Origin: Arthrobacter ruber
Lineage (GTDB): Bacteria; Actinomycetota; Actinomycetes; Actinomycetales; Micrococcaceae
Reading direction: 5' to 3'
DNA length: 64,000 bases
Assembly (NCBI RefSeq): GCF_002954225.1
Contig: NZ_PPTH01000011.1
Coordinates: 151,446-215,445 of the forward strand
In this document: positions 17,097 to 28,376 of the stretch, one piece after another
How positions within the stretch are numbered: position 1 is the stretch's first letter
How the letters are laid out: every line of letters begins with the position of its first letter
Program-made: the position numbers and the translations under genes
The notes under the pieces: model-generated
What the model was told of the DNA's origin: nothing
The model's database searches: none
Seen by the model: only the letters and a program-made list of their open reading frames with translations

Positions 17097-17869
17097 GTCC
17101 GCCAGACCAGTCCGGCGATGCGGCCGGCTCCCGGGGCGCGACGGTGGGAGTAGAGTCCCGCGTTCTCCAGGGTGCAGGGCGCTCCGGCACCGGACAGCTG
17201 CCCCACCACCACGCCCGCGTCGTCGAGCTGACGTCGGACCGCCGCCGGCAGGTCCAGGGCAGGCCTCCCGCTGGGCGTCCGCGATGCGGCCTCGGGCAGG
17301 GACTGCGCCATGGCGAGCATCATGTCCTCGGGTACCTCGTAGCAGGATCCGCAGACCGACGGCCCGATCCACGCCGTGAGGTTCCCGGCGCCCTGGTTCC
17401 TGAGCGCGGTCGTCGCCTTGGTGACGATCCCGTTGCCGACGCCTGCGCGGCCGGCATGCACGACCGCCGTCGCGCCCGTCCCGCCGTCCGTGACCGACGC
17501 GTCGGCGAGGACGATCGGCACGCAGTCGGCCACCAGGACCGCGAGCGGGTGCGTCCCGGTGCGGGACACCATGCCGTCGGCGTCCGGCGGGCCGGGATGG
17601 TCCTCCACCGTGCCGGCGGTGGGAACGGTGGATCCGAGGACGGCCACGCGGTCGGAGTGCGTCTGGCTCATGAAGCGCAGCGATCCCGAGGGGATCCCCA
17701 TGGACGCCTCGAGCCGCCGACGGTTGCCGCGGACCCCGTCCGCGTCGTCCCCGACGTGCAGCGCGAGGTTACCCGCGGCCGCCGAGGTGAAGGCGACCCG
17801 GAGCCCCGGACGGACCTCCTCGTTCCAGTAGAACGGGGAGTCCTGTCCGGGACCCGCGGCAGCGTGCAC
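17093..17869 (-). CDS. pgeF: PgeF/YfiH family purine nucleoside phosphorylase ("polyphenol oxidase" family)
   Basis: Member of the DUF152 family, often labelled laccase; studied members cleave purine nucleosides or edit peptidoglycan precursors. The 258-residue protein has the metal-site residues of the family: H71 in QTHSDRVAV, C116 in VADCVPIVL and H138 in AVVHAGRAGV. It lies 3 bp after ftsZ (GTG start 17869), so it is almost certainly translated from the ftsZ message. This neighbourhood fits a role in cell-wall precursor quality control, but that is inference. Confidence 0.9.
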   Translation of the reverse strand: MHAAAGPGQDSPFYWNEEVRPGLRVAFTSAAAGNLALHVGDDADGVRGNRRRLEASMGIPSGSLRFMSQTHSDRVAVLGSTVPTAGTVEDHPGPPDADGMVSRTGTHPLAVLVADCVPIVLADASVTDGGTGATAVVHAGRAGVGNGIVTKATTALRNQGAGNLTAWIGPSVCGSCYEVPEDMMLAMAQSLPEAASRTPSGRPALDLPAAVRRQLDDAGVVVGQLSGAGAPCTLENAGLYSHRRAPGAGRIAGLVWRT

Positions 17870-17872
17870 CGA

Positions 17873-19066
17873 CTACTTCAGGAAGTCGGGTACGTCGAGG
17901 TCGTCCGAACGGCCGGCCGAGAGGTCGGGCTCCACGATCGCGGGGAGGTCGACGTCGAAGCCGGAGTCGGCGGGTACGGCCTGCATGTTCTGCGCGCGCT
18001 GCTGCGACCAGGCGCCGAGGCCGGCGGTCGCCGGTACACGCTGGTGGTCGCTGCCGACGCTCGGGGCCACGGCGGGACGCGATGCGGGTGCAGCGGCGGC
18101 GGCGGGCTGCGAGGTGGCGTCGACCTGGTCGAAACCGGCAGCGATGACCGTCACCCGTGCCTCGTCGCCGAGCGCATCGTCGATGACGGCACCGAAGATG
18201 ATGTTCGCCTCCGGGTGCGCGACCTCCTGGACGAGGCGGGCGGCCTCGTTGATCTCGAAGAGGCCGAGGTCCGAGCCGCCCTGGATCGACAGCAGGACGC
18301 CGTGGGCGCCGTCGATCGACGCCTCGAGGAGCGGCGATGCGATGGCCAGTTCCGCCGCCTTGACGGCCCGGTCCTCGCCGCGGGCGGAGCCGATGCCCAT
18401 GAGGGCCGAGCCGGCGCCCTGCATGACGGACTTCACGTCGGCGAAGTCGAGGTTGATCAGGCCCGGTGTGGTGATGAGGTCCGTGATGCCCTGGACACCG
18501 GAGAGCAGCACCTGGTCGGCCGAGCGGAACGCGTCGAGCATCGAGACGTTGCGGTCGCTGATGGACAGCAGGCGGTCGTTGGGGATGACGATGAGGGTGT
18601 CGACCTCCTCGCGCAGCGTGTCGATGCCGCTCTCGGCCTGGTTGGAGCGGCGCCGGCCCTCGAACGTGAAGGGGCGCGTGACCACGCCGATGGTCAGGGC
18701 GCCCAGGGAGCGTGCGATGCGCGCCACGACGGGTGCGCCGCCGGTCCCGGTCCCGCCACCCTCGCCGGCGGTCACGAAGACCATGTCGGCCCCGCGCAGG
18801 ACCTCCTCGATCTCCTCCGAGTGGTCCTCGGCGGCGCGGCGACCGACCTCGGGGTCCGCTCCTGCGCCGAGGCCGCGCGTGAGCTCGCGTCCGACGTCGA
18901 GCTTGACGTCGGCGTCACTCATGAGCAGCGCCTGGGCGTCCGTGTTGATCGCGATGAACTCCACGCCGCGGAGCCCGACCTCGATCATCCGGTTGACGGC
19001 ATTGACGCCGCCGCCGCCGATGCCGACGACCTTGATGACGGCCAAGTAATTCTGAGGTGCTGCCAC
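17873..19066 (-). CDS. ftsZ: Cell division GTPase FtsZ
   Basis: Tubulin homologue that forms the Z-ring. The 397-residue protein has the nucleotide-binding [13 protein letters not shown] (about 13-25), the tubulin signature GGGTGTGG at 103-110, and the T7 loop [11 protein letters not shown] with the catalytic aspartates. A disordered Ala/Ser/Gln-rich linker spans about 320-385, and the conserved C-terminal peptide [10 protein letters not shown] is the last ten residues, the docking site for SepF. A 286-bp gap with its own promoter separates it from ftsQ, so ftsZ expression is probably set apart from the rest of the cluster. Confidence 0.98.
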   Translation of the reverse strand: MAAPQNYLAVIKVVGIGGGGVNAVNRMIEVGLRGVEFIAINTDAQALLMSDADVKLDVGRELTRGLGAGADPEVGRRAAEDHSEEIEEVLRGADMVFVTAGEGGGTGTGGAPVVARIARSLGALTIGVVTRPFTFEGRRRSNQAESGIDTLREEVDTLIVIPNDRLLSISDRNVSMLDAFRSADQVLLSGVQGITDLITTPGLINLDFADVKSVMQGAGSALMGIGSARGEDRAVKAAELAIASPLLEASIDGAHGVLLSIQGGSDLGLFEINEAARLVQEVAHPEANIIFGAVIDDALGDEARVTVIAAGFDQVDATSQPAAAAAPASRPAVAPSVGSDHQRVPATAGLGAWSQQRAQNMQAVPADSGFDVDLPAIVEPDLSAGRSDDLDVPDFLK

Positions 19067-19141
19067 GTCCTGTGTCCCTTGTTCGAATCTGTGTGCTGTA
19101 CGGGGGCCGCCGAGGTTTCGGCGTGAACCTTCATGTGAAAA

Positions 19142-19172
19142 AACGTTAACGTTCAGGTTGAGAGTTAACGTT
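19142..19172 (-). repeat. Palindrome and repeat in the ftsZ leader
   Basis: AACGTTAACGTT (19142-19153) is a perfect 12-bp palindrome. Its GTTAACGTT part recurs at 19164-19172, 19 bp away. These AT-rich elements are conspicuous in such GC-rich DNA and lie between the predicted ftsZ start of transcription and the gene. They could be operator sites; no regulator is identified. Confidence 0.55.
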
Positions 19173-19195
19173 ATGTCAGGTAACTTCTATGTTCG

Positions 19196-19224
19196 ACGCT
19201 AGGTGTATATGTCCCGCGTTGCAA
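19196..19224 (-). promoter_or_regulatory. ftsZ promoter
   Basis: On the minus strand TTGCAA (19219-19224) is followed after 17 bp by TAGCGT (19196-19201). TATACA within the spacer (19204-19209) is an alternative -10 box. The leader to the ftsZ ATG at 19066 would be about 120 nt. Confidence 0.5.
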
Positions 19225-19352
19225 AGACCGGGCGTTGTGTGTCGGGCGTGTCGGCCGTGTCCTGCCCGTTCGCGCCGTCCTCGAGGGGTCATACTGCGCT
19301 CCCCCTCCGCGGCGTCCGCCCCGCTCGTGGGCCGTTCCTCCCGCCGCCTGCC

Positions 19353-20177
19353 TCACCGGGTGACCGGCCGGTCCGGGGTGCTGACATCGAACTCGCGCAC
19401 GGGCGGATCACCGGCCGGCATGGCCAGCAGCGCTTCCAGGACCCGGGCCTTTTCCGCGCTGCGCTCGGAGCTGCCCCAGAAGATCCTCTGGTCCCCCGAG
19501 AGGGACAGGCGGATGGAGTCGACGCTCGACGCCGAGGCATGGTTCAGCCGCGACAGGACGCCGACGGGCAGCTCGGCCAGGACGGCGGTGATCGAGGAGA
19601 ACACCTCCGAGTTGACGGCATTGGTCCCGCCGTCGATCAGCGGGAGCTTGACCTCGTCCCGCTGGGCCACGCTGGCGAGCTGCCGGCCCTCGGAATCGAT
19701 CAGCACGAACTCCTGCCCGTTCTGCAGGACCGCGACGGGCACGCGTTCCCGGACCGTCACCACGAGCGTGGAGGGCGGCTCCGCCGCGATGTCGACGTCC
19801 TCGATAGGGGCCTTCGTCGCCAGCAGCCCGCGGACCTGTCCGGCCGAGATCCTGGTCAGCGACGTCCCGATCAACGGGGCGAGGGCGGTGTCCACCTCCT
19901 GCGTGGACACCAGTACGTTGCCCTCGACCACCACGGTCCGCAGGGCCAGGGCCGGCGAGAACACGGCGTAGGCCACCACGCCTCCGAGGACCAGCGCCAG
20001 CGCCACGAGCGCGAGGAGGGTGTTCCGCAGCCTGTGGGACTTCCGCGGCGTCGGGAACTCGAGGACCGTTCCCGCCGACGAGGCACCGGCCGCGCGCCGG
20101 TCCGGCGGCGAGGCCGTGCCACTCGGGACAGCGGAGGTCCGGACGGCCCGCGTGGCGGGCGGCTTCCTCGGCGTCAT
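19353..20177 (-). CDS. ftsQ: Cell division protein FtsQ/DivIB
   Basis: Single-pass membrane protein that links FtsL/FtsB to the septal synthase. The 274-residue protein has a cytoplasmic tail of about 50 residues, a membrane segment about 53-73 (TLLALVALALVLGGVVAYAV) and a POTRA domain starting at ALRTVVVEGNVLVSTQEV, followed by the beta domain containing VVTVRERVPVAVLQNGQEFV. ATG 20177 overlaps the murC stop in ATGA. Sequence conservation is low in this family, but fold, position and length agree. Confidence 0.93.
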   Translation of the reverse strand: MTPRKPPATRAVRTSAVPSGTASPPDRRAAGASSAGTVLEFPTPRKSHRLRNTLLALVALALVLGGVVAYAVFSPALALRTVVVEGNVLVSTQEVDTALAPLIGTSLTRISAGQVRGLLATKAPIEDVDIAAEPPSTLVVTVRERVPVAVLQNGQEFVLIDSEGRQLASVAQRDEVKLPLIDGGTNAVNSEVFSSITAVLAELPVGVLSRLNHASASSVDSIRLSLSGDQRIFWGSSERSAEKARVLEALLAMPAGDPPVREFDVSTPDRPVTR

Positions 20178-21670
20178 CCGCGGGCCTCCGACGGCCCCGC
20201 TCCCGAGGCGCGCTCCCGCAGCAGCGTGACGAGCCGGACGCCGTACTGCGTGACGTCGCCTGCCCCGATGGTGAGGATGATGTCCCCCGGTCGCGCCTGG
20301 GCCGTGACGGTGTGCAGCGCAGCGTCGGGGTCCTCGATGTACGAGCCTCCGGACATGAGGTCGGTGATCGTCCAGCCCCCGACGTCGTCGACGGGGTCCT
20401 CCCGAGCCGCGTAGACCGGCAGCACCGTCGCGGTGTCGGCGAGCGAGAGCGCGTCCGCGAAACCGGTGGCGAACTCGCGGGTGCGCGAGAAGAGGTGCGG
20501 CTGGAAGAGGACGTGCACGCGGTGCTCCCCTGCCACGGTCCGGGCTGCCGTCAGGGCGGCCTGTACCTCCGTGGGGTGGTGGGCGTAGTCGTCGAACACG
20601 CGGACGCCGTCGCCCTCGCCGCGTGCCTCGAACCGGCGTGCCGCACCGGAGAACAGCGCCAGCCCCGTGGCCGCGACCGCGGGATCGACGCCGAGTTCCA
20701 GTGCTACGGCGAAGGCCGCGGCGGCATTGAGGATGTTGTGGCGGCCGGGGACGCCCAGCTGCAGCTCCTGCTCGGCGTCCAGGCCGTCGACCAGAAAGGA
20801 GAGCACGCTGTTCGTGGTGCTGCCCACGGCCCTCGTGGCACTGATCCGGAGGTCGGCGGTCTCCGCGTAGCCGTAGGTGCGGACCCGGCGCGGCTCCCCG
20901 ACACCTGCCGCCAGGGCCGCGGCACCCGGGTCGTCCGCGCAGGCCACGAGCAGGCCGTCCTCGGGCAGGCGCTGCGCGAAGGCGCGGAAGGCGGCGTGGA
21001 CGGCGTCGGCGGTGCCGTAGTGGTCGAGGTGGTCCGCCTCGGCATTGGTGACCACGGCGATCCGCGGCGTGTAGTTGAGGAAGGAGCCGTCGGACTCGTC
21101 CGCCTCGGCGACGAAGACACCGCTGCCGGTCCATTCCGCGTTGACGCCGAGTGCCGCGACGTCACCACCGATCGCGAAGGACGGATCGAGCCCGGCCTCG
21201 CGGAGCAGGACCGTGATCATCGCCGTCGTCGTGGTCTTCCCGTGCGTCCCGGCGACCGCGATCGCCTGCTGTCCGTTCATCGCCGCCGCCAGCGCCTGTG
21301 AGCGGTGCAGGACGGGCAATCCGCGCCGCCGTGCCTCGGCGAGTTCGGGGTTAGCCTCGCGGATCGCCGAGGAGACGACGACGGTCCCGTCGTCGGGCAC
21401 GGCCCCGGCCGTGTGGCCCACGTGCACCTCCGCGCCGAGGGCCGCCAGGGCGCGGAGACCCTTCGAGTCGGCGGCGTCGGACCCCGACACGCGCAGCCCC
21501 TGCCCGAGGAGGACCCGCGCGACGGCGGACATGCCCGCGCCGCCCAGGCCGATGAAGTGCACGGGTTCGCGCAGTACGGCGGGTTCCGCCGGAGCGCCGG
21601 GGTGGGTCCCCGGCGTGTGCTGCGCCGGCGGGGCCGGGTGGCCGCCCAGGGGCGCGCGTCCGGCGTTCAT
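20174..21670 (-). CDS. murC: UDP-N-acetylmuramate--L-alanine ligase
   Basis: Adds the first amino acid of the peptidoglycan stem. From ATG 21670 the protein has 498 residues: a 35-residue Pro/Ala/His-rich leader, the UDP-binding [14 protein letters not shown] (39-51), the ATP-binding [12 protein letters not shown] (about 140-151), [21 protein letters not shown] and the C-terminal [14 protein letters not shown]. The start overlaps the murG stop by 4 nt (ATGA). A frame reaching much further upstream runs through murG and is not used. Confidence 0.97.
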   Translation of the reverse strand: MNAGRAPLGGHPAPPAQHTPGTHPGAPAEPAVLREPVHFIGLGGAGMSAVARVLLGQGLRVSGSDAADSKGLRALAALGAEVHVGHTAGAVPDDGTVVVSSAIREANPELAEARRRGLPVLHRSQALAAAMNGQQAIAVAGTHGKTTTTAMITVLLREAGLDPSFAIGGDVAALGVNAEWTGSGVFVAEADESDGSFLNYTPRIAVVTNAEADHLDHYGTADAVHAAFRAFAQRLPEDGLLVACADDPGAAALAAGVGEPRRVRTYGYAETADLRISATRAVGSTTNSVLSFLVDGLDAEQELQLGVPGRHNILNAAAAFAVALELGVDPAVAATGLALFSGAARRFEARGEGDGVRVFDDYAHHPTEVQAALTAARTVAGEHRVHVLFQPHLFSRTREFATGFADALSLADTATVLPVYAAREDPVDDVGGWTITDLMSGGSYIEDPDAALHTVTAQARPGDIILTIGAGDVTQYGVRLVTLLRERASGAGPSEARG

Positions 21671-22788
21671 CGCGCTCCCTGCGCTGCGTCGAGGACCAGC
21701 TCGGCCATCCGCCGGTCCGCGTCGCGCACGCCCTGCGCGTAGGAGGCCGCGGACATGGCGTGCAGCCGTCCGGGGTCCGTGGCCAGCGCCAGGACGTTCT
21801 CGAGGATCCAGGCGGGAGTGAAGGCGGCGTCCTCGACCTGGAGGGCTCCGCCGGCGGCGACCAGGCCCACCGCGTTGTGCCGCTGCTCGCCGTTGCCGTG
21901 GGGCAGCGGGACGAGCACGGCGGGGAGGCCCACGGCGCTGATCTCGCTGACGGTGGCGGCACCGGCGCGGGCGATGAGGAGGTCGGCGGCGGCGTACACG
22001 CGCTCCATGCCGTCCACGAACTCGACCTGGTGGTAGCCGGCGACGGCGAGGGGTGCGCCGTCGCCCCCGGCCACCTGCTTGCCGCGTCCGGTGATGTGGA
22101 GGACCTGCACGCCTGCCGCGGTCAGGTCGGGGACGGCGGCGGCGACGGCGCGGTTCAGGCTCGCAGCACCGGAGGACCCGCCGGTCACGATGACCGTGGG
22201 GCGCTCCGGGTCGAGCCCGAGGGACGCCCTCGCGTCCGCGCGGGCGGCTGCGCGGTCGAGGCCCGCGATGCTCCTGCGCATGGGCATGCCCACCAGCACC
22301 GCGTCGGCCAGTCCCGTGCCCCCGAAGGCGACCGCGACGCGCGACGCGATGCGCGCACCCACCCTGTTTGCCATGCCGGGGTGGGCGTTCGCCTCGTGGA
22401 TCACCACGGGCACGCGCTGCGTCCAGGCGGCGAGGTAGACGGGCGTGGAGACGTAGCCGCCCACCCCCACGACGACGTCGGCCGCGGCGTCCGCCACGAT
22501 GGCGCGTGCCTGGCGGACAGCCCTGACGAGGCGCACCGGGAGCTTGACGAGGTCGATCGACGGGCGGCGCGGCATGGGTACGCGGTCGATGGTCCGGAGG
22601 TCGAAGCCGGCGGCCGGCACGAGGCGCGTCTCCATCCCGGCCTCGGTGCCGACGGCGGTGATGCGGGAGCCGGGTCGCTCCTCGAGGATCGCCCCGGCGA
22701 TCGCGAGCAGGGGGCTGATGTGGCCGGCCGTGCCGCCACCGGCGAGGACGACCGACACGGGGCGTGCGGGTGGAGAGGGGTGCGTCAT
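21667..22788 (-). CDS. murG: Lipid II-forming GlcNAc transferase MurG
   Basis: Transfers GlcNAc from UDP-GlcNAc to lipid I at the inner membrane face, giving lipid II. The 373-residue protein has two GT-B domains: the first with the glycine loop [10 protein letters not shown] (17-26) and [15 protein letters not shown], the second with the donor-site segments [23 protein letters not shown] and [15 protein letters not shown] 22788 overlaps the ftsW stop by 4 nt. Confidence 0.97.
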   Translation of the reverse strand: MTHPSPPARPVSVVLAGGGTAGHISPLLAIAGAILEERPGSRITAVGTEAGMETRLVPAAGFDLRTIDRVPMPRRPSIDLVKLPVRLVRAVRQARAIVADAAADVVVGVGGYVSTPVYLAAWTQRVPVVIHEANAHPGMANRVGARIASRVAVAFGGTGLADAVLVGMPMRRSIAGLDRAAARADARASLGLDPERPTVIVTGGSSGAASLNRAVAAAVPDLTAAGVQVLHITGRGKQVAGGDGAPLAVAGYHQVEFVDGMERVYAAADLLIARAGAATVSEISAVGLPAVLVPLPHGNGEQRHNAVGLVAAGGALQVEDAAFTPAWILENVLALATDPGRLHAMSAASYAQGVRDADRRMAELVLDAAQGAR

Positions 22789-24197
22789 GAAGGGGTGGGT
22801 TCTCTTCTGGAGGTGGAGGACGTCGGAGTGGCCGCCGCATCCGCGTCGGGCGCGTGCGGCGTCTTGCGGGCGAAGGACAGCAGGACGCCCACGGCGGCGA
22901 GCGTGAAGGTGAGGGCGGACCCTCCGTAGGAGATGAAGGGCAGCGGCACCCCGATGACGGGGAGCAGCCCGGTGACCATGCCGACGTTGACGAAGGCCTG
23001 GCCGATGAGCCAGACGAGGATCGAGCCCATCAGGATCCGTACGAAGGGATCGGTGTAGCGCAGCGCCACCCGGATGGTGGCGACGGCCAGGATGCCGAAG
23101 AGCAGGACCACCACGAGGGTGCCGAGCAGCCCGAACTCCTCGCCGATGATCGCGAAGATGAAGTCGTTGTGCGCCTCGGGGATCCAGTTCCACTTCTGGC
23201 GGCTCTGGCCCACACCCACCCCGAACCAGCCTCCGGAGGCCATGGCGAACAGCCCGTTGTCGGACTGCAGGCACAGGTCGGCGCCGTCGTCGCAGTTCAG
23301 ACGCAGCCAGGCACTGACGCGCCCGCCGCGGTTGGAGCTGGTGGCGACCATCAGGAGGGAGCCGGCCAGCGCCGCGAGGCCCGCGAGGGTGAACAGCTTC
23401 ATCGGTGCCCCCGCGAAGAACAGCGCGGCTCCGGCGATCATCATCAGCACCAGGCCGGTGCCGAGGTCGCCGCCGATGAGCACGAGCCCGATCGGCAGGC
23501 CGCCGAACGGCAGGGCAGGGATCATCGCGTGCTTCCAGTCCCTGATCAAGGCCTTCTTGCGCTCGAGCACGGTGGCGAACCACAGGGCCAGCGCGAGCTT
23601 CGCCGGTTCGGAGGGCTGGAAGGACTGGCCGCCGATCATGATCCAGTTCTTGTTGCCGTTGATCTCCTCGCCGATCACGAGGACGAGGACCAGCAGCACG
23701 ATCGCGATGACGAGGCCGGGCCAGGCCAGTGCCTTGTAGGCGCGGGGCCCGAGCCGGGAGAGGACGAACATCAGGACGATCCCGATGCCGGCCCAGACGG
23801 ACTGCTTGAGGAAGAGGTCGAAGCGTTCCTTGCCCTCGGAGATCGCCTCCACGGAGGACGCGGAGAGGACCATCATGAGGCCGATGGCCGTGAGTGCCAG
23901 CGCGGCACCGAGGATGAGGTAGTAACTCGATCCCGAGGGCGTGCGGTCCGACCCCTCGAGGAGCATCCAGCCGCGCCGCAGCCGCGCTCGGAGACCCTTC
24001 GCAGGCTGCTCCTCGGGCTGGGCTACCGGCGCCGTCGCCGTCGTCGCACCGGCCCGGACGGTGTGCGCCTTGACTGCCGGACTGGCGGGTACGCGCGGGT
24101 GCACCGGACCGGACGGGCTCGCAGGCCGCGCCGCCTCCGTGCTCCGTGCCGGCCGGACGGAGGGCTTGCGTCCTCCTGGACGGGTTGGCGTGGCCAT
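22785..24197 (-). CDS. ftsW: SEDS family septal peptidoglycan polymerase FtsW
   Basis: Lipid II polymerase of the divisome, working with FtsI. I chose ATG 24197 (470 residues), which shares its A with the murD stop (TGATG); a GTG lies one codon upstream. About 85 disordered N-terminal residues rich in Pro, Ala and Arg precede about ten membrane segments. SEDS signatures are [36 protein letters not shown], and the C-terminal [20 protein letters not shown]. It is longer than E. coli FtsW because of the cytoplasmic tails. Confidence 0.96.
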   Translation of the reverse strand: MATPTRPGGRKPSVRPARSTEAARPASPSGPVHPRVPASPAVKAHTVRAGATTATAPVAQPEEQPAKGLRARLRRGWMLLEGSDRTPSGSSYYLILGAALALTAIGLMMVLSASSVEAISEGKERFDLFLKQSVWAGIGIVLMFVLSRLGPRAYKALAWPGLVIAIVLLVLVLVIGEEINGNKNWIMIGGQSFQPSEPAKLALALWFATVLERKKALIRDWKHAMIPALPFGGLPIGLVLIGGDLGTGLVLMMIAGAALFFAGAPMKLFTLAGLAALAGSLLMVATSSNRGGRVSAWLRLNCDDGADLCLQSDNGLFAMASGGWFGVGVGQSRQKWNWIPEAHNDFIFAIIGEEFGLLGTLVVVLLFGILAVATIRVALRYTDPFVRILMGSILVWLIGQAFVNVGMVTGLLPVIGVPLPFISYGGSALTFTLAAVGVLLSFARKTPHAPDADAAATPTSSTSRREPTPS

Positions 24198-25762
24198 CAC
24201 GACTCCTTCGCGGTTGTCCCCTGGCCGCGTGCCCCGACGGCGGCCATGAAGGCGGAGCCGCGGTGTGCATAGGAGGAGAACTGGTCCATCGATGCGGCGG
24301 CCGGTGCCATGAGCACGGTGTCGCCCTCACGGGCCAGACGTGCCGCCTCGGCGACGGCCCACTGCATCAGGGCCTCCCCGGTTGCCGGATCGGTCGATCC
24401 GCCGTCGTGCCCCCGACCAGTCTGGGGCTCGGGGTGGAGTGACACCGGGACATCGGGCGCGTGTCGGGCGAGCGCGTCCTGCAGCGGCGCCGGGTCGGCG
24501 CCGAGCAGGATCACGGCCCGGAGTCTCGCGGCGTGGTCCTTGACGATCTCGTCGTAGGACACGCCCTTGGACAGGCCTCCCGCGATCCAGACGACGGAGG
24601 AGAACGACGCGAGGGACGCCGAGGCCGCGTGGGGGTTGGTGGCCTTCGAGTCGTTGATCCACAGCACCCCCGCCTCGTTGGCGACCACCTGAATGCGGTG
24701 GTCCCCTGGCTGGAAGGCGCGGATGCCGTCACGGACCGCCGCCGCCGGGATGCCGGCGGCGCGCACGAGGGCCGCCGCCGCCAGCGCATTGGCGACCAGG
24801 TGACGAGGGACCACCTCGCCGAGTTCCCCGATGGAGGCGAGTTCGGCGGCGGAGTCCTTGCGCTGCTCGATGAAGGCGCGGTCCACGAGCAGGTCCTCGA
24901 CCACGCCCACCATGCTGATCGACGGCATGCCGGTGGTGAAGCCCACAGCCCGGCAGCCCTCGATGACGTCGGCGTCCTCGACCATGGCCTCCGTCTCCCG
25001 CTGCTCCACGTTGTAGACGCAGGCGATCCTCGTCCGCTCGTAGACCGAAGCCTTGGCCGCGCGGTACGCCTCGTAGCTGCCGTGCCAGTCCACGTGGTCC
25101 TCGGCGATGTTGAGGCAGACGCTCGCCAGGGGCGAGATGGAGTGGGCCCAGTGCAGCTGGAAGCTGGACAGCTCGACCGCGAGGAAGTCGTAGCCCTGCG
25201 GGTCGCGGATGACGTCGAGGATCGGCGTCCCGACGTTGCCCGCCGCCACGGCCCGCTTGCCGGCGGCCAGGAGCATCGACTCGGTGAGGCCCACCGTCGT
25301 GGTCTTGCCGTTGGTCCCGGTGATGGTGAGCCACTCGGCCGTGGGACGTCCCCGGCGCTCGCGCACGCGCCAGGCCAGTTCGACGTCGCCCCAGATCGGC
25401 ACGCCGGTGGCCGCGGCCTCCGCGAGCAGCGGCTGGGTGGGGCGCCAGCCGGGCGAGGTCACCACGAGCTCGGCCTGCCCGCCGTCGACGGGCGGGAGCG
25501 CGGCGGCGTGGTCGGCACCGAGCAGGACGTCGCGGGCACCGACGATCCGCAGGGTGTCCGCCTTCGCCCGGTTCTCCTCCGTGTCGCCGGCATCGACGAC
25601 GACGACGACGGCGCCCAGCTCGATCAGCGTGTCCGCGGCGGAGAAGCCCGAGGCACCGATGCCGGCGACGACGACCCGCAGACCGGCCCAGTCGGCGTCC
25701 CACGTGGTGAGTCCGCTCAGGCGCGGGGTCTCGACAGGGGTGGTTCCGTCCGGTGCGCTCAT
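24197..25762 (-). CDS. murD: UDP-N-acetylmuramoylalanine--D-glutamate ligase
   Basis: Adds D-glutamate to UDP-MurNAc-L-Ala. The start ATG 25762 gives 521 residues and overlaps the mraY stop in ATGA. The N-terminal UDP domain has [15 protein letters not shown], the central ATPase [18 protein letters not shown] (147-164), then [21 protein letters not shown] and [13 protein letters not shown]. It is about 80 residues longer than E. coli MurD, partly through a Gly/Asp-rich insert near residue 470 ([16 protein letters not shown]). Confidence 0.97.
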   Translation of the reverse strand: MSAPDGTTPVETPRLSGLTTWDADWAGLRVVVAGIGASGFSAADTLIELGAVVVVVDAGDTEENRAKADTLRIVGARDVLLGADHAAALPPVDGGQAELVVTSPGWRPTQPLLAEAAATGVPIWGDVELAWRVRERRGRPTAEWLTITGTNGKTTTVGLTESMLLAAGKRAVAAGNVGTPILDVIRDPQGYDFLAVELSSFQLHWAHSISPLASVCLNIAEDHVDWHGSYEAYRAAKASVYERTRIACVYNVEQRETEAMVEDADVIEGCRAVGFTTGMPSISMVGVVEDLLVDRAFIEQRKDSAAELASIGELGEVVPRHLVANALAAAALVRAAGIPAAAVRDGIRAFQPGDHRIQVVANEAGVLWINDSKATNPHAASASLASFSSVVWIAGGLSKGVSYDEIVKDHAARLRAVILLGADPAPLQDALARHAPDVPVSLHPEPQTGRGHDGGSTDPATGEALMQWAVAEAARLAREGDTVLMAPAAASMDQFSSYAHRGSAFMAAVGARGQGTTAKES

Positions 25763-26859
25763 CCCACGACCCATTCCGCGTAGAAGATCCCGAGGGCCAC
25801 AGCGACGAAGAGCCCGGCGACGATCCAGAACCGGACCACCACCGTGACCTCGGCCCAGCCCTTGAGTTCGAAGTGGTGCTGCAGCGGCGCCATCTTGAAG
25901 ACGCGCTTGCCGCCGGAGAGCTTGAAGTACCCGACCTGGATGATCACCGACAGCGTGATGACCACGAAGAGTCCGGCCAGGATCACCAGGAGCAGCTCCG
26001 TGCGGGACAGGATGGCGAACCCTGCGATGGCGCCGCCGATCGCCAGCGAGCCGGTGTCACCCATGAAGATCTTCGCGGGTGAGGTGTTCCACCACAGGAA
26101 GCCCACCAGCGCGCCGCACATGGATCCGGCGATCAGGGCCAGGTCCAGCGGATCGCGTACCTCGTAGCAGACGCTCCCGGCACCGGGTGAGCCGCAGCTC
26201 TGGTTGCTCTGCCAGATGCCGATGAGCATGTAGGCGCCGAACACCAGGATGGAGGCACCCGCCGCGAGGCCGTCCAGCCCGTCGGCGAGGTTCACTCCGT
26301 TGCTGGCGCCGGTGATGATGAGGTTCGACCAGATCACGAAGAGGATGGCACCGAGGACCGTCCCGGCGAATGCGAAGTCGATCGGCGTGTCACGGATGAA
26401 GGACACGGCCGTCGACGCCGGGGTCCGCCCCTCGGCGTTCGGGAACTGGAGGGCGAGGACGCCGAAGACCACGCCGACGGCGGTCTGCCCGATCATCTTG
26501 GCGGGGGCGCTGAGGCCGAGGCTGCGCTGCTTGGAGATCTTGATGTAGTCGTCCGCGAAGCCCACGAGCCCCATGCCCGCGGCCAGGAAGAGCAGCAGCA
26601 GGCCTGAGGCGCTGGGCCCGCCCACCGGGGAGCCGACGGCCATCATCAGCAGGTGCGTCAGGAAGTACGCGAGCAGCACCGACCCCACGATCACGGCCCC
26701 GCCCATGGTGGGCGTGCCGCGCTTGGTGTGGTGCGCCGTGGGTCCGTCGTCGCGGATGAACTGGCCGTACCCCTTGTTGACCAGGAGCCTGATGAACAGG
26801 GGCGTGCCGACGAAGGCGAAGAACAGTGCCGAGGCCGAGCCTATGAGGAGTGCTATCAC
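25759..26859 (-). CDS. mraY: Phospho-N-acetylmuramoyl-pentapeptide transferase
   Basis: Attaches phospho-MurNAc-pentapeptide to undecaprenyl phosphate, giving lipid I. The 366-residue protein has about ten membrane segments. Catalytic and conserved loops are visible: [35 protein letters not shown] with the metal-binding aspartates, [19 protein letters not shown], and the MraY signature [17 protein letters not shown] near the C terminus. The start is GTG at 26859, overlapping the murF stop as GTGA. Confidence 0.97.
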   Translation of the reverse strand: MIALLIGSASALFFAFVGTPLFIRLLVNKGYGQFIRDDGPTAHHTKRGTPTMGGAVIVGSVLLAYFLTHLLMMAVGSPVGGPSASGLLLLFLAAGMGLVGFADDYIKISKQRSLGLSAPAKMIGQTAVGVVFGVLALQFPNAEGRTPASTAVSFIRDTPIDFAFAGTVLGAILFVIWSNLIITGASNGVNLADGLDGLAAGASILVFGAYMLIGIWQSNQSCGSPGAGSVCYEVRDPLDLALIAGSMCGALVGFLWWNTSPAKIFMGDTGSLAIGGAIAGFAILSRTELLLVILAGLFVVITLSVIIQVGYFKLSGGKRVFKMAPLQHHFELKGWAEVTVVVRFWIVAGLFVAVALGIFYAEWVVG

Positions 26860-28370
26860 GGCTGCTGGGCCTTTCCGGAGGCGTCGGGTCCGTCCGCCTC
26901 GATGAATACCGGGGAATCCTGCTCCTGCGGGGTACCGGACGGGTCGGGCCGGGCGATGCGGTCGCCGAGGAAGCGCAGTCCCGCGCCGTTGGAGGACTTG
27001 AGGAGCACGATGTCGCCGGGCGCGAGTTCGGCCGCGAGCATCCGCTCCGCCGCCGCGACGTCGTCCACGTGCACGGCCTCACTCCCCCACGAGCCCTCGA
27101 GCACGGCGCCGTTGAACAGGGCCCGCGTGTTCGGTCCCACGCAGACGAGCTTGGAGATGTTGAGCCGGACCGCGACGCGGCCGAGGAGGTCGTGCTCCTC
27201 GATGGAGCGGTCGCCCAGCTCCAGCATCTCGCCGAGCACCGCCCATGTCCGCCGGTGTCCGGAACGTCCGAGCTCGGCGAGGGTCCGGAGGGCAGCACGC
27301 ATCGACTCGGGGTTGGCGTTGTAGGCGTCGTTGATGACGGTCACGCCGTCGGCCCGCTCGGTGCGTTCCATCCGCCAGCGACTCGCGGCCCCCTGGGTAC
27401 GCAGGCTCGACGCGATGTCCGCGGGAGCGCAGCCGACCTCGTAGGCGACGGTCGCGGCGGCCAGCAGGTTCGTGGTGTGGTGGAGCCCGAGCAGCGGGGA
27501 GACGATGTCGTGCTCGCTGCCGTCGGGGAAGCGGAGGGTGAAGGACGGGTTGCCGTCGGCCGTCGTCGTGCTGTTCCGTGCCCGCACCACGGGCGCGCCG
27601 TCCGCCGTGAAGTCGTCCGACGCCGTGAAGAAGGCCACGCCTGCACGGGTGCGGCCCTGCATGGCGAGGACGCGTTCGTCGTCGGCGTTGGCCACTGCGG
27701 TGCCGCCGGGGGTGAGGGCCTCGAAGAGCTCGCCCTTGGCGCGGGCGATGTTCTCCACGCCGCCGAACTCACCGGCGTGGGCGGAGCCGACGCCGAGGAC
27801 GACGCCGACGTCCGGCTGCACGAGCGAGGCGAGGTAGGCGATGTGGCCGGGCTTGGTGGCCCCCATCTCGATGACGAGGTACCGGGTGTCCCAGTCCGCC
27901 TCGAAGACGGTCAGGGGCACGCCGACCTCGCCGTTGTAGGAGCCGCGGGGCGCCACGGTGGGTCCCTTCGCCGCGAGGACGCCGGCCAGCAGGTCCTTCG
28001 TGGTGGTCTTGCCCGCGGAGCCGGTGATCCCGATGACCGTCAGCTCGCCGTTGGCCCGCAGGCGGCGGACGGTCTCGGCGGCCAGCGCGCCCATGGCGAG
28101 GACGGCGTCGGGTACGACGACGGACGCGAACGGCACGCCGTCGGGTCCGGTCACCTCACGCTCGGCCAGGGCGAGGACGGCGCCGCGCTCGAAGGCGGCG
28201 CCGACGAAGAGGTGCCCGTCGGACTCCTCGCCGGGCTTGGCGACGAAGAGCGAGCCGGGGCCGCTCTCCCGGGAATCGGTGGCTGCGGAGGTGACGGTGA
28301 GGGCGGGATCGGCCCCGATGAGGGCTCCGCCGGTGAGTGCCGCGATCTCGGCTGCGCTGAATTCAATCAT
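26856..28370 (-). CDS. murF: UDP-MurNAc-tripeptide--D-alanyl-D-alanine ligase
   Basis: Adds D-Ala-D-Ala, completing the stem pentapeptide. The 504-residue protein has [14 protein letters not shown] in the N-terminal domain, the ATP-binding [17 protein letters not shown] (113-129), [15 protein letters not shown], and in the C-terminal domain [16 protein letters not shown] and VLGEMLELG. It begins with ATG 28370, 7 bp after murE; the Shine-Dalgarno match is weak, so coupling to murE translation is likely. Confidence 0.97.
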   Translation of the reverse strand: MIEFSAAEIAALTGGALIGADPALTVTSAATDSRESGPGSLFVAKPGEESDGHLFVGAAFERGAVLALAEREVTGPDGVPFASVVVPDAVLAMGALAAETVRRLRANGELTVIGITGSAGKTTTKDLLAGVLAAKGPTVAPRGSYNGEVGVPLTVFEADWDTRYLVIEMGATKPGHIAYLASLVQPDVGVVLGVGSAHAGEFGGVENIARAKGELFEALTPGGTAVANADDERVLAMQGRTRAGVAFFTASDDFTADGAPVVRARNSTTTADGNPSFTLRFPDGSEHDIVSPLLGLHHTTNLLAAATVAYEVGCAPADIASSLRTQGAASRWRMERTERADGVTVINDAYNANPESMRAALRTLAELGRSGHRRTWAVLGEMLELGDRSIEEHDLLGRVAVRLNISKLVCVGPNTRALFNGAVLEGSWGSEAVHVDDVAAAERMLAAELAPGDIVLLKSSNGAGLRFLGDRIARPDPSGTPQEQDSPVFIEADGPDASGKAQQP

Positions 28371-28376
28371 GACGGT

